Below are positions 1-7,692 of a DNA stretch of 39,838 bases, piece by piece. The notes beneath the pieces were generated by a model. That model was given only the letters and a program-made list of their open reading frames with translations, was not told the origin of the DNA and did no database searches. The DNA is from CAZKTF01 sp964555565 (lineage in GTDB: Bacteria; Planctomycetota; JAJSAM01; JAKLKS01). A program made the position numbers and the translations under genes. Every line of letters begins with the position of its first letter. The stretch's first letter is position 1. The stretch covers positions 1 through 39,838 of the forward strand of contig CAZKTF010000006.1 of assembly GCA_964555565.1 (NCBI GenBank), read 5' to 3'.

Positions 1-74
1 AGAAAGCGCCCCACCGCCCGTAAGATGCTTGGCCGCGTCGACCATACCAGGGGCGAGGGGAGGGAGAGAGGCGG

Positions 75-118
75 CGAGCCCCATCCCATACCCCTAGCCT
101 TGCCCGTACCCCTACCCG
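75..118. repeat. C-run / G-run tract after pilC (G-quadruplex-like)
   Basis: Downstream of the pilC stop the plus strand has repeated runs of three or four C separated by short ATG/TAG-type spacers. The minus strand (the pilC mRNA sense) therefore carries at least five G-runs with 1-4 nt loops. A related tract occurs beside the EF-G2 stop near 5183-5267. A weak 6-bp stem (115-120 with 132-137) lies next to it. The tract may act as an mRNA 3' structure or be a repeat remnant. Nothing else is recognised in bases 1-156. Confidence 0.5.
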
Positions 119-156
119 CCGGTCGCCGTCGGGCGGGGAAGAGGCCCCCGCTCGCC

Positions 157-1374
157 CTACATCAGGGCCGACTGGAGCTTCAGGATGGGGTAGAACACGG
201 CCAGCACGACGGCGCCCACGAGGACGCCCATGATCCCGATCATGATGGGCTCGATGAGGCTCGTGAGGCCCTTGACCGACGCCTCGACCTGCTCGTCGTA
301 GAAGATCGAGATCTTCTCGAGCAGGGTCTCGAGCGCGCCCGACCGCTCGCCGATGGAGATCATCTTGCACACCATGGGCGGGAAGACGGTGGCGCGGGAC
401 AGGGGCTCCGCCAGGGTGTTGCCCTGCTTGACGCTCTCCCGCGCCGAGTCGATGGCCCGCATCAGGACCCGGTTGCCGGAGGTCGCGCTCACGATCTCCA
501 GCGCCCCGAGGATCGGCACGCCGGACTTGATGAGCGTGGCGAAGGTCTTCGCGAAGCGGGAGATCGCGACCTTCTGGAAGAGCTGCCCGAAGGCGGGCAT
601 ATGGAGGAGGAACCAGTCCCACTGGTAGGCGCCGCGCGCGGTCTTCTTCCAGACCCGGAAGGCGATGACGATCGCGACGATCACACCGATGAGGACGTAG
701 TACTGCGTGGTCAGGAAATCGGAGACCGCCAGGGTCACCTTGGTGATCCCGGGCAGCTCGAGGGGGTTCCCGTTCTTGTCGGTGATCTGCTTGAAGATGA
801 CGCCGAACTGCGGGACGATCGCCGTCATGAGGAACAGGGTGATGCCGACGATCATGCACAGGGACACGACCGGGTAGGTCATGGCCGCCTTGATCTCGCG
901 CCTCAGCTTCTCGGCCTCCTCCATGTAGCCCGCCAGGCGCACGAGGATGTCGTCGATCTGGCCGGAGACCTCGCCCGCCTTGATCATGGCGAGGTAGATG
1001 TTGGAGAAGACGGTCGGGAACTTCCCCATGGCCGCGGACAGGTCGGAGCCCGCGCGGATGTCCTCCACGACGCGGTCGAGGACGATGGCGAACCGGGGGT
1101 TCGAGGTCTGGGCGTGGAGGATCTCCAGGGCCTCCATGAGCGGGATGCCCGCGCCGATCATGGTCGCGAGCTGCCGCGTGAAGATGACCAGGTCCTCCAT
1201 GGAGGCCCCGGGCCGCACCGCGCCGAACCCGCGGGTCTTCGCGACCTTGACGGAGATGTTCTGGAGGTTCCGTCGCTTGAGCTCCGCCGTCGCCTCGTCC
1301 GCGCTGCGGGCGTTCACCATCCCCGACTCCGCGCGCCCCGCCGGGGTCTTCGCCGAATACTGGAACTTGGCCAT
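157..1374 (-). CDS. pilC: Type IV pilus inner-membrane platform protein PilC
   Basis: This 405-aa protein is a polytopic GspF/PilC-family platform that couples the cytoplasmic PilB/PilT motors to pilus assembly in the inner membrane. The N-terminal region (about 1-60) is the short PilC-type leader domain (MAKFQYSAKT...GRAESG). Two homologous T2SSF domains follow at about 65-190 and 270-395. Hydrophobic segments lie near 165-195, 220-242 and 372-398. Length is typical for PilC. It is the last gene of pilT-pilB-pilC, 39 bp after pilB. The ATG at 1374 gives the canonical family N-terminus. Identification is secure; which pilins it serves is not visible here. Confidence 0.95.
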   Translation of the reverse strand: MAKFQYSAKTPAGRAESGMVNARSADEATAELKRRNLQNISVKVAKTRGFGAVRPGASMEDLVIFTRQLATMIGAGIPLMEALEILHAQTSNPRFAIVLDRVVEDIRAGSDLSAAMGKFPTVFSNIYLAMIKAGEVSGQIDDILVRLAGYMEEAEKLRREIKAAMTYPVVSLCMIVGITLFLMTAIVPQFGVIFKQITDKNGNPLELPGITKVTLAVSDFLTTQYYVLIGVIVAIVIAFRVWKKTARGAYQWDWFLLHMPAFGQLFQKVAISRFAKTFATLIKSGVPILGALEIVSATSGNRVLMRAIDSARESVKQGNTLAEPLSRATVFPPMVCKMISIGERSGALETLLEKISIFYDEQVEASVKGLTSLIEPIMIGIMGVLVGAVVLAVFYPILKLQSALM

Positions 1375-1413
1375 GTCCCTCCCCCTGTCCTCCCGGTCCC
1401 GGTCGGCCCGGCC

Positions 1414-3192
1414 CTAGGCCGGGACCTCCAACGCGTCCTCGGCGCCCTTCTTCTTCTTCATCATCGCCGACGGCGTCTTGTCGGCCAGGGTCGATCGGAG
1501 CACTTCCTCGAGGCTCGTCTTCCCCTTCAAAGCGCTGAGCAGGGCCACGCGGCGCAGCGTCATCATCCCCTGCTCGACGGCCTTGTTCTTGATGTCGATG
1601 GAGGAGCCGCCCTCGATGACGACCCGCTTGACCTCCTCGGTCATCGGGAGGGTCTCGAGGACGCCGAAGCGCCCCTTGTAGCCGTTGGTGCACATGGGGC
1701 ACCCCACGGCCTGCTTGAGCTGGACCCCCGCCTTGACCTCCTCCAGGGTGAACCCCGCCTCGAGCAGGCGCTCCGCCGGCAGGGGCTCGGCGTCCTTCAC
1801 GCACTGCGCGCAGACCCTGCGGAGGAGGCGCTGGGCGGAGCAGAGGAGCAGGGCCGACGACACCATGAAGGGATCGACGCCCATGTCCACGATGCGCGTG
1901 ATGGTGCCCGGGGCGTCGTTGGTGTGCAGGGTCGAGAGCACCAGGTGCCCCGTGAGGGCGGCCCTGATCGCGATCTCGACGGTCTCCTGGTCGCGGATCT
2001 CGCCGATCATCACGATGTCCGGGTCCTGGCGCAGGATCGAGCGCAGGGCCGCGGCGAAGGTGAGCCCGCGCTTCACGTTCACCGGGACCTGGTTCACGCC
2101 CTCGAGCTGGTACTCGACCGGGTCCTCGACCGTGACGAAGTTGTCCTCGTCGCAGAGGAGCTCCTTCACCGCGGAGTAGAGCGTCGTGGACTTGCCCGAG
2201 CCCGTGGGTCCGGTGACGAGCACCATCCCGTAGGGGGCGTTGATGGCCGCGCGGAAGTCGGCCAGGGCCTTCTCCTCCAGGCCCAGCTTGGCCAGGTCGA
2301 GCATCAGGTTGCCGGAGTCGAGGAGGCGCGCGCAGACCTTCTCGCCGTGGATGAGCGGGAGGATCGACACGCGGAAGTCCACCTGGCGGCCCTCGGCCTT
2401 CATCTGGAACTTGCCGTCCTGGGGCTTGCGCCGCTCGGCGATGTCCAGGTCCGCCATGATCTTGATCCTGGAGATCACGGCGTTGTGCATCTTCCGCGGG
2501 ATCCCGGGCTGGACCTCGCGCAGCACGCCGCCGTTGCGGAACCGCACGCGGGTGCGCTTCTCCAGGGGCTCGATGTGGATGTCCGACGCCTTCTCCTTGA
2601 TGGCGGCGGCGATCATCATGTTGACGTACTTCACCACGGGGGAGTCGGCGTCGGAGACCGCGTTGAGATCGACCTTCTCGTCCTCCTCGTTCGAATCCTG
2701 GAGCTCGACGTCGGCGTCCTTCTCGATGGAGGACATCATGTCCTCCATGGCCTGCTTGTCCTGGTTGTAGGCCCGCTCGATGGCCTTCTTGAGGGGCTCC
2801 TCGAGGGTGAGGACAAGGCGGAGGTCGCAGCCGGTGATGATCCGGATGTCGTCCAGCTTGACCACGTCGTAGGGGTTGGAGACCGCGAGCGTCAGGATGT
2901 TGCCGATCCGGCTCACGGGGAACACCCCGTGCATCTTGGCCAGGTCCTCGCTCAGGCTCTCCAGGACCTTCTTCTCGGGGACGTACCCCTCCAGATCGAT
3001 GGGCGGGTACTTCACGTGGTCCGCCACGGTCCCGAGGAGGTCGCGCTCGCTCAGCCACCCCTGCTTGACGATGATCGAGGAGAGCGCCGCGTTCTCCTTC
3101 TCGGCGAGCTCGATCCCCTTCAGGACCTGCTCCTCGGGGAGCGACTTGGAGTCCTTGAGGATCTTCGCCAGCCCGCGGTTGAACGAGACCAT
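1414..3192 (-). CDS. pilB: Type IV pilus assembly ATPase PilB
   Basis: This 592-aa GspE/PilB-family hexameric ATPase powers pilus extension from the cytoplasmic face. An MshEN-type N-terminal domain (about 1-145) is followed by an acidic linker (about 150-185) and the motor domain. Walker A is GPTGSGKST at 328-336. The Walker B region is VMIGEIRD near 394-401. The tetracysteine zinc site has C461/C464 and C498/C501. MshEN domains in this family often bind c-di-GMP, which fits the PilZ protein elsewhere in the window, but binding is inferred. The gene sits 21 bp after pilT. The C-terminus is Lys-rich (MMKKKKGAED). Confidence 0.95.
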   Translation of the reverse strand: MVSFNRGLAKILKDSKSLPEEQVLKGIELAEKENAALSSIIVKQGWLSERDLLGTVADHVKYPPIDLEGYVPEKKVLESLSEDLAKMHGVFPVSRIGNILTLAVSNPYDVVKLDDIRIITGCDLRLVLTLEEPLKKAIERAYNQDKQAMEDMMSSIEKDADVELQDSNEEDEKVDLNAVSDADSPVVKYVNMMIAAAIKEKASDIHIEPLEKRTRVRFRNGGVLREVQPGIPRKMHNAVISRIKIMADLDIAERRKPQDGKFQMKAEGRQVDFRVSILPLIHGEKVCARLLDSGNLMLDLAKLGLEEKALADFRAAINAPYGMVLVTGPTGSGKSTTLYSAVKELLCDEDNFVTVEDPVEYQLEGVNQVPVNVKRGLTFAAALRSILRQDPDIVMIGEIRDQETVEIAIRAALTGHLVLSTLHTNDAPGTITRIVDMGVDPFMVSSALLLCSAQRLLRRVCAQCVKDAEPLPAERLLEAGFTLEEVKAGVQLKQAVGCPMCTNGYKGRFGVLETLPMTEEVKRVVIEGGSSIDIKNKAVEQGMMTLRRVALLSALKGKTSLEEVLRSTLADKTPSAMMKKKKGAEDALEVPA

Positions 3193-3213
3193 GCCCCGCC
3201 CTCCCTCCTCCCG

Positions 3214-4278
3214 CTACGACCGAGCGAGGAGGCGCTTGAGGTCCTCCTGGTCCGAGGTCCGCGTCATCGCGTCCTCGAGGCTGATGGCGCCCGCCTTCAC
3301 GAGGTTCGCCAGCGACTGGTTCATGGTGGCCATCCCCAGCTTCCCGCCGGTCTGGATGATGGAGTAGATCTGGTGCGCCTTGTCGTCGCGGATGAGGGCC
3401 CGGACGGCGGGGTTGGCGATCATGATCTCCGACGCGAGGCAGCGGCCCTTGCCCCCCACCTTCGGGACGAGCTGCTGGCAGAACACGCCCACCAGGGAGA
3501 ACGCGAGCTGGGTCCGGATCTGCTGCTGCTGGAAGGCGGGGAAGACGTCCACGATGCGGTTGATGGTCTGGACCGTGTCGCTCGTGTGCAGGGTGCCGAA
3601 GGTGAGGTGGCCGGTCTCGGCCAAGGTGAGGGCGGCCTCGATCGTCTCCTGGTCGCGCATCTCGCCCACGAGCACGACGTCCGGGTCCTGCCGCAGGACC
3701 GAGCGCAGCGCCTGCTTGAACCCCTTCGTGTCGGCCCCGACCTCGCGCTGGTTGAAGAGGCAGTTCTTGTTGCGGTGGAGGAACTCGATCGGGTCCTCGA
3801 TCGTGATGATGTGGCAGTACTCGTGCTCGTTGATGTGGTTGATCATCGCCGCGAGGGTCGTGGACTTGCCCGAGCCCGTGGCGCCGGTGACCAGGATGAG
3901 CCCCTTGGGCTCGTTGCACAACCCGATGCAGACTTCCTCGGGGAGGCCGAGCTGCTGGAAGTTCTTGATCTCGAAGGGGATGATCCGCAGCACGGCCCCC
4001 ACCGCGCCCCGCTGCTGGAAGACGTTGACGCGGAAGCGCCCGAGGCCGTCCACGCCGAAGGAGAGGTCGAGCTCCAGCTCCCTCTCGAAGCGCGCGATCT
4101 GGTCGCTCGTCAGGAACGAGTAGATGATCTTCTGCGTCATGTCCGGCGTGAGCATCTCGTGCTCGGTGGAGACCAGCTTGCCGTCGATGCGGACCTTGGG
4201 GGGCGCGCCGGCCGTCACGTGCAGGTCGGAGCCGCGCCTCTGCACCATGAGCTGGAGGAGCTCTTCGATCGTGACCAA
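3214..4278 (-). CDS. pilT: Pilus retraction ATPase PilT (TTG start)
   Basis: This retraction motor of type IV pili is 354 aa from the chosen start. Walker A is GATGSGKST at 132-140. Asp-box and Walker B residues (VLVGEMRDQET) and the PilT-type AIRNLIRE-like motif (VRALIRDDKAHQI) distinguish it from PilB. The frame is open to 4383. However, the TTG at 4278-4276 has AAGGAGG six bases upstream and yields the family N-terminus VTIEELL, so I prefer it. The extra 35 codons look non-coding and Arg-rich. It is the first gene of pilT-pilB-pilC, with a candidate promoter at 4355-4383. Confidence 0.93.
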   Translation of the reverse strand: MVTIEELLQLMVQRRGSDLHVTAGAPPKVRIDGKLVSTEHEMLTPDMTQKIIYSFLTSDQIARFERELELDLSFGVDGLGRFRVNVFQQRGAVGAVLRIIPFEIKNFQQLGLPEEVCIGLCNEPKGLILVTGATGSGKSTTLAAMINHINEHEYCHIITIEDPIEFLHRNKNCLFNQREVGADTKGFKQALRSVLRQDPDVVLVGEMRDQETIEAALTLAETGHLTFGTLHTSDTVQTINRIVDVFPAFQQQQIRTQLAFSLVGVFCQQLVPKVGGKGRCLASEIMIANPAVRALIRDDKAHQIYSIIQTGGKLGMATMNQSLANLVKAGAISLEDAMTRTSDQEDLKRLLARS

Positions 4279-4354
4279 AGTCGGCCTCCTTCGTTGCCTG
4301 CCCGCCGCGCCGTCCACGCGAGAGTAACCCGTGGGGGCCCCCGCGGTTAGGTCT

Positions 4355-4383
4355 AGAGTACCACCCCGCCGGGGGCACGGCAA
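4355..4383 (-). promoter_or_regulatory. Candidate promoter of pilTBC
   Basis: On the minus strand TTGCCG (4383-4378) is separated by 17 nt from TACTCT (4360-4355), about 80 bp before the pilT TTG. The -35 is moderately good and the -10 is weak. Position and spacing are the main support. Confidence 0.33.
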
Positions 4384-4393
4384 CGCCTGAGGG

Positions 4394-4534
4394 GGGGTCA
4401 GACCTCACGGAGCAGAGGGGTCAGACCCCAGTCGTTTGCAAACGCTGGGGAGCGACACGACGGGGGGTGAGGCCGCTGTTTGCAAACGCCCGAGGTCTGA
4501 CCCCCGGTGCTTGAGGAGGCCCAGGGCCGCCTCG
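4394..4534. repeat. GGGGTCWGACC palindromic repeat, copy A
   Basis: This non-coding block between divergent pilT and the lipoprotein gene contains GGGGTCAGACCTC (4394-4406), the self-palindrome GGGGTCAGACCCC (4417-4429), two CGTTTGCAAACG-type palindromes (4432-4443, about 4477-4488) and a terminal GAGGTCTGACCCC (4492-4504). Bases 4412-4460 recur exactly, inverted, at 32740-32788 (49 nt). Bases 4478-4504 match the right arm of the copy at 32803-32829. The tail after 4504 (cggtgcttgag...ggccc) also resembles sequence beside the copy at 7428-7494. No transposase gene lies nearby. Confidence 0.85.
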
Positions 4535-4551
4535 AAGCCGCCGTTTATCGC

Positions 4552-4581
4552 TTGACCCCCGGGGCGCGCCCCCGCTAGCGT
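4552..4581 (+). promoter_or_regulatory. Candidate promoter of the lipoprotein gene at 4642
   Basis: TTGACC (4552-4557) is followed after 18 nt by TAGCGT (4576-4581), about 60 bp upstream of the ATG at 4642. The -35 is good and the -10 is weak. Confidence 0.35.
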
Positions 4582-4641
4582 AGTCGGTACGTGGACCGGG
4601 CTGTCCGCGGACCTAGGAACGCGAAAGGAGGACGGAAGCCG

Positions 4642-5106
4642 ATGAGGAAGACCCTGTCGCTCGTCCTGTCTGCGCTGCTCGCGGCATCGACGCTCCCCGG
4701 CTGCGTCCTCACGCCGTTCGACAAGGACCGCCGCCAGGTCTCCGAGTGGGACTGGGAGATGATCAAGTTCAGCTCCATCCAGGACGTCCCGCAGTCCTTC
4801 TTCGGGTGCGTCTGCGCGGTCCCCGCGTGGCTCGTGGACGCGGTCATCGTGAACTCCATCGACTCTTACAAGGGCGCCGTGCTCGACACCCACTACACGA
4901 ACTGGCAGGACCAGAAGGAGGGGGAGGCCCAGTCCTTCGTGAAGGCGAAGCCCCGCACCTGGGGGAGCCTGCTCCTCCTGCCCCTCGACTTCGCGTGGCG
5001 GGCCAACTCCCCGGTCAACGCCGGCCCCCACGACGGGAAGCTCTGGAAGGAGTTCTGGAACGAGCACGCCGAGGTCACGACCACCACGACGGCGGACGCG
5101 AAGTAG
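4642..5106 (+). CDS. Small putative lipoprotein, unknown function
   Basis: This 154-aa protein has a signal peptide (MRKTLSLVLSALLAAS) and a lipobox-like LPGC with the lipidation cysteine at C21. It is probably exported and lipid-anchored. The mature part has no motif I recognise. A hydrophobic patch near 45-65 (VCAVPAWLVDAVIV), a second near 105-118 (SLLLLPLDFAW) and a Thr-rich C-terminus can be seen. The layout is loosely like small YceK-type lipoproteins, but I cannot assign it. The ATG at 4642 is chosen because GAAAGGAGG lies about 10 nt upstream. The frame extends to 4591 without better signals. It is monocistronic with a strong terminator just after the stop. Confidence 0.8.
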   Translation: MRKTLSLVLSALLAASTLPGCVLTPFDKDRRQVSEWDWEMIKFSSIQDVPQSFFGCVCAVPAWLVDAVIVNSIDSYKGAVLDTHYTNWQDQKEGEAQSFVKAKPRTWGSLLLLPLDFAWRANSPVNAGPHDGKLWKEFWNEHAEVTTTTTADAK

Positions 5107-5112
5107 AAACCA

Positions 5113-5159
5113 GGAATCGAGAGGCCCCGGCGCGGGAGCGCCGGGGCCTCTTTGATTCC
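5113..5159 (+). terminator. Intrinsic terminator after the 4642 lipoprotein
   Basis: A perfect 13-bp GC stem (5121-5133 with 5138-5150, loop GGGA) is followed by TTTGATTCC. The outer bases GGAATC (5113-5118) and GATTCC (5154-5159) pair as well. It begins seven bases after the stop codon. The T-tract is short, as is common in GC-rich genomes. It lies between two convergent genes and could work in both directions. Confidence 0.75.
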
Positions 5160-5182
5160 GCAGGAACGGCGGACGGCGGGCA

Positions 5183-5267
5183 GGGGTAAGGGTAAGGGAA
5201 GGGTGAGGGGAACCACGGGGTCCGGCGAGGGGGCCTCTGCCCTTGCCCCTACCCTTGCCCCTACCCC
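5183..5267. repeat. Facing G-run and C-run tracts at the 3' end of the EF-G2 gene
   Basis: The plus strand has a G-run tract (GGGG TAA GGG TAA GGG AA GGG TGA GGGG, 5183-5210). About 30 nt later comes a C-run tract with CCCTTGCCCCTACCC units (5240-5267) that overlaps the EF-G2 stop codon (5261-5263). They are roughly complementary, so the region can form either a long imperfect hairpin or G-quadruplexes on each strand. A similar tract follows pilC at 75-118. Confidence 0.6.
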
Positions 5268-7306
5268 TCGTCTTCCTCCAGGGGCTTCTTCGCCCTGGCG
5301 ATGATCTGCTCGGCGATGTGGGAGGGGACGGCGTCGTAGTGGTCGTGGGCCATGGAGTAGGAGCCCTCTCCCGCGGTGATGGACCTGAGCTCGGTCGAGT
5401 AGTTCGCGATCTCGGCCAGGGGGACCATCGCCTCGATGGCCTGGAGCGGCCCCCGGGTGTCCATCCCCTGGATCCGGCCCCGCCGCTTGTTGAGGTCGCC
5501 CGTGATGTCCCCCATGAAGCGGACCGGGACCACGATCTCCACCCGCATCACGGGCTCGAGGAGCGCCGGCCGCGCCTTCATGAAGCCGTCGCGGAACGCG
5601 CGGTTGGCCGCGATCTTGAAGGCCGCCTCGCTCGAGTCCACCGCGTGGTCCTTCCCGTCGTAGAGCTCTGCGGCGACGTCCACGACGGGGTAGCCCGCGA
5701 GGACGCCCGTCTCCAGGGCCTGCCGCACCCCCTTCTCGACCGCGGGGATGAACTGCCGGGGGACGGTGCCCCCGACCACGCCGTCCAGGAACTCGAAGCC
5801 CTCCCCCCGCCCCCTCGCGGTCACCCCGAGGTAACCCTCGGCCAACTGCCCCCGCCCCCCGGTCTGCTTCTTGTGGCGGTGGTGGCCGTCCCCCCGGCCC
5901 TGGACCGTCTCGCGGTAGGGGATCTTCGGGGTGCGGGTGTTCACCTCCAGGTGGAAGCGGCGCTTCAGGCGGGAGAGCGCGACCTGGAGGTGGAGCGCGC
6001 TCAGCCCCGACGCCACGCGCTCGTGGGTCTCGCGGTTCGTCTCCACCCGGAAGGTCGGGTCCTCCTCCGCGAGCTTGCCGAGGGCGGGCCCGAGCTTCTG
6101 CTCGTCCGCGGCGGCCCGGGTCTCCAGCGCGAGGGAGACCATGGGCGTGGGCCACTCCATGGGGGCGTACCGCACCGGGGAGCGGGGGTCGCAGAGGGTG
6201 TCGCCCAGCGCCGCCGTCTCCAGCTTGGACACCACGAGGATGTCCCCCGCCGTGGCCTTCGCCGCGGGGGTCTCATCCTTCCCGCGGTGGAAGTAGGCGT
6301 GGACAAGCTTCTCGTTCCGACCGACGCGGGGATTGAGGACCTCCATGCCAGTGTCGAAGTTCCCCGACAGGATGCGGAGGTAGGTGAGCTTGCCCACGAA
6401 GGGGTCGATGGCGTTCTTCCAGACCACGGCGGCGAAGGGCTCCCCGGCGTCGCGGTCCACGGGCTCCCCCTTCTCCACGTCGCGCAGGGGGTGGAGGAGG
6501 TGCCCGTCGGAGGCGGGGAGCTCCGCCACGGCGAAGTCGAGCAGCTCCGTCACGCCGATCCCCTTCTCGGCGGCCACGAAGAGGAGCGGGACCACCTTCC
6601 CGGAGCGGACGGAGACCGACAGCGCGCGGCGGAGCTCCTCGGGGGTCGGGGTCTGCCCCTCCAGGTAGCGGTTCAGGAGCTCGTCGTCGGCCTCCACGAT
6701 CCGCTCCACGAGCATCTTGGAGGCCTCCGCCTCGTCCCCGACCACGTTGTCGTGGCGGGCGGCCACGGGGAGGTGGAGGACGGAGACCACCTCGGAGACC
6801 TCGGGGCCCCGGCCGACGGGGAGGTTCACCGGGAGGACCGAGTCCCCGAAGGTCTCGCGGAGCTCCTCCACGAGTCGCGGGAGGTCCAGGTTCTCCATGT
6901 CGATCCGGGTGACCACCAGGACGCGCGCCTTGTGGGCCGCGCCGGCCGCGTCCCACATGTGGCGCGTGTTGACCGCGATCCCGCGGGAGGCGTTCACGCA
7001 GATGACGGCGGTCTCGACGGCCGCCAGGGAGGCCAGCGCCGCCCCCACGAAGTCCGGGTAGCCCGGGGTGTCCACGAGGTGGATCCGGCTCCCCTTCCAG
7101 TCGAGCCAGGCCACGGAGGCGTCGATGCTGTGCCTGCGCTCCTGCTCGTCCGCGTCGAAGTCGAAGGTCGTGCTCCCGTCCGCGACGCGGCCCACGCGCT
7201 TGCTCGCGCCCGCGGCGGCGAGCAGCGCCTCGGCGAGCGTCGTCTTGCCCGCGTCGCCGTGGCCGACGAGCGTGAGGGACCGGATCTCGGAACTGCCCGC
7301 GGCCAT
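5261..7306 (-). CDS. EF-G2-like translational GTPase (elongation factor G-like)
   Basis: This 681-aa protein has the five-domain EF-G layout. The P-loop is GHGDAGKT at 15-22. G3 is DTPGYPDF at 79-86, with Tyr where the catalytic His of EF-G (DTPGH) normally sits. The G4 position is TRID at 133-136 instead of NKxD. Domain II, III, IV and V signatures follow, including the EF-G domain IV segment RGRIQGMDTRG. The Tyr and the sequence around residues 40-50 (GRVADGSTTFDF) match my recollection of the Thermus EF-G-2 clade, which is distinct from canonical translocase. It binds ribosomes by family analogy; its exact role is unknown. AAGGAGG lies six bases before the ATG. It has no ribosomal-protein neighbours. 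Confidence 0.88.
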   Translation of the reverse strand: MAAGSSEIRSLTLVGHGDAGKTTLAEALLAAAGASKRVGRVADGSTTFDFDADEQERRHSIDASVAWLDWKGSRIHLVDTPGYPDFVGAALASLAAVETAVICVNASRGIAVNTRHMWDAAGAAHKARVLVVTRIDMENLDLPRLVEELRETFGDSVLPVNLPVGRGPEVSEVVSVLHLPVAARHDNVVGDEAEASKMLVERIVEADDELLNRYLEGQTPTPEELRRALSVSVRSGKVVPLLFVAAEKGIGVTELLDFAVAELPASDGHLLHPLRDVEKGEPVDRDAGEPFAAVVWKNAIDPFVGKLTYLRILSGNFDTGMEVLNPRVGRNEKLVHAYFHRGKDETPAAKATAGDILVVSKLETAALGDTLCDPRSPVRYAPMEWPTPMVSLALETRAAADEQKLGPALGKLAEEDPTFRVETNRETHERVASGLSALHLQVALSRLKRRFHLEVNTRTPKIPYRETVQGRGDGHHRHKKQTGGRGQLAEGYLGVTARGRGEGFEFLDGVVGGTVPRQFIPAVEKGVRQALETGVLAGYPVVDVAAELYDGKDHAVDSSEAAFKIAANRAFRDGFMKARPALLEPVMRVEIVVPVRFMGDITGDLNKRRGRIQGMDTRGPLQAIEAMVPLAEIANYSTELRSITAGEGSYSMAHDHYDAVPSHIAEQIIARAKKPLEEDEG

Positions 7307-7427
7307 GGATGCCTCCTTGGAGGGGTGCCGGCGTTCGGCCGAAGGGAGGCGATCCTAGGGCGAGGGCGGGGGGGGGAGCAAGGGGGGGAAAGCGGCGGAA
7401 CGGCGGCCCCGGGCCTTCTCAGCACCG

Positions 7428-7494
7428 GGGGTCTGACCTCGGGCGCCCATAGGGTTGCGCGGCACGTCACGCGAGGCGCCCGGGGTCTGACCCC
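7428..7494. repeat. GGGGTCWGACC palindromic repeat, copy C
   Basis: The element is 67 bp and starts GGGGTCTGACCTC, ends GGGGTCTGACCCC, and has an inner GGGCGCC/GGCGCCC stem. Its reverse complement matches 39374-39440 at about 58 of 67 positions by eye, so the two are inverted copies of one element. Outside the left end, the sequence GCACCGGGGG is shared in inverted form with copies A and D (CCCCCGGTGC). Confidence 0.85.
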
Positions 7495-7669
7495 TTGGCT
7501 CTGCTTCTTGGTCCGGCGGGCGGAGCGATGGGTTGGAGTGGGCGAAGTGAGTGATAGGAGATTGGATGGGAGCCCCGCCCTGGCCGGAGTGTCGGTATGT
7601 CGGATTCAGGTCTGCTTCATGGGGACCCGCGGCGCCGTGCGCCTCGCGCCCCCTGCTGCTGCCTCCTCC

Positions 7670-7688
7670 CCGGTCCCCGAGGGACCGG
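7670..7688 (-). terminator. Hairpin after the OmpA-family gene
   Basis: CCGGTCCC (7670-7677) and GGGACCGG (7681-7688) form an 8-bp stem with a 3-nt loop, starting five bases after the stop codon on the minus strand. No T-run follows, so termination activity is uncertain. Confidence 0.4.
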
Positions 7689-7692
7689 AACC

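Larger units (their letters stand above)
7307..7692. other. Intergenic region with a repeat copy and candidate promoter
   Basis: This 386-bp space lies between the divergently placed EF-G2 start and the OmpA-gene stop. It holds a weak promoter for the EF-G2 gene (TTGCTC at 7381-7376, 18-nt spacer, TAGGAT at 7357-7352 on the minus strand), the repeat copy C at 7428-7494 and a hairpin at 7670-7688. I see no gene in the remainder. Confidence 0.5.

Noticed and set aside
25..4350. A 1441-codon open frame on the plus strand across pilC-pilB-pilT
   Set aside because: It is antisense to three clearly conserved pilus genes, is dominated by Arg/Leu/Asp/His-type composition and has no domain. Long antisense frames are expected at this GC content.
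4394..4534. CRISPR array from repeated GGGGTC and TTTGCAAA words
   Set aside because: Units are palindromes with irregular spacing, no unique spacers of constant size and no cas genes.
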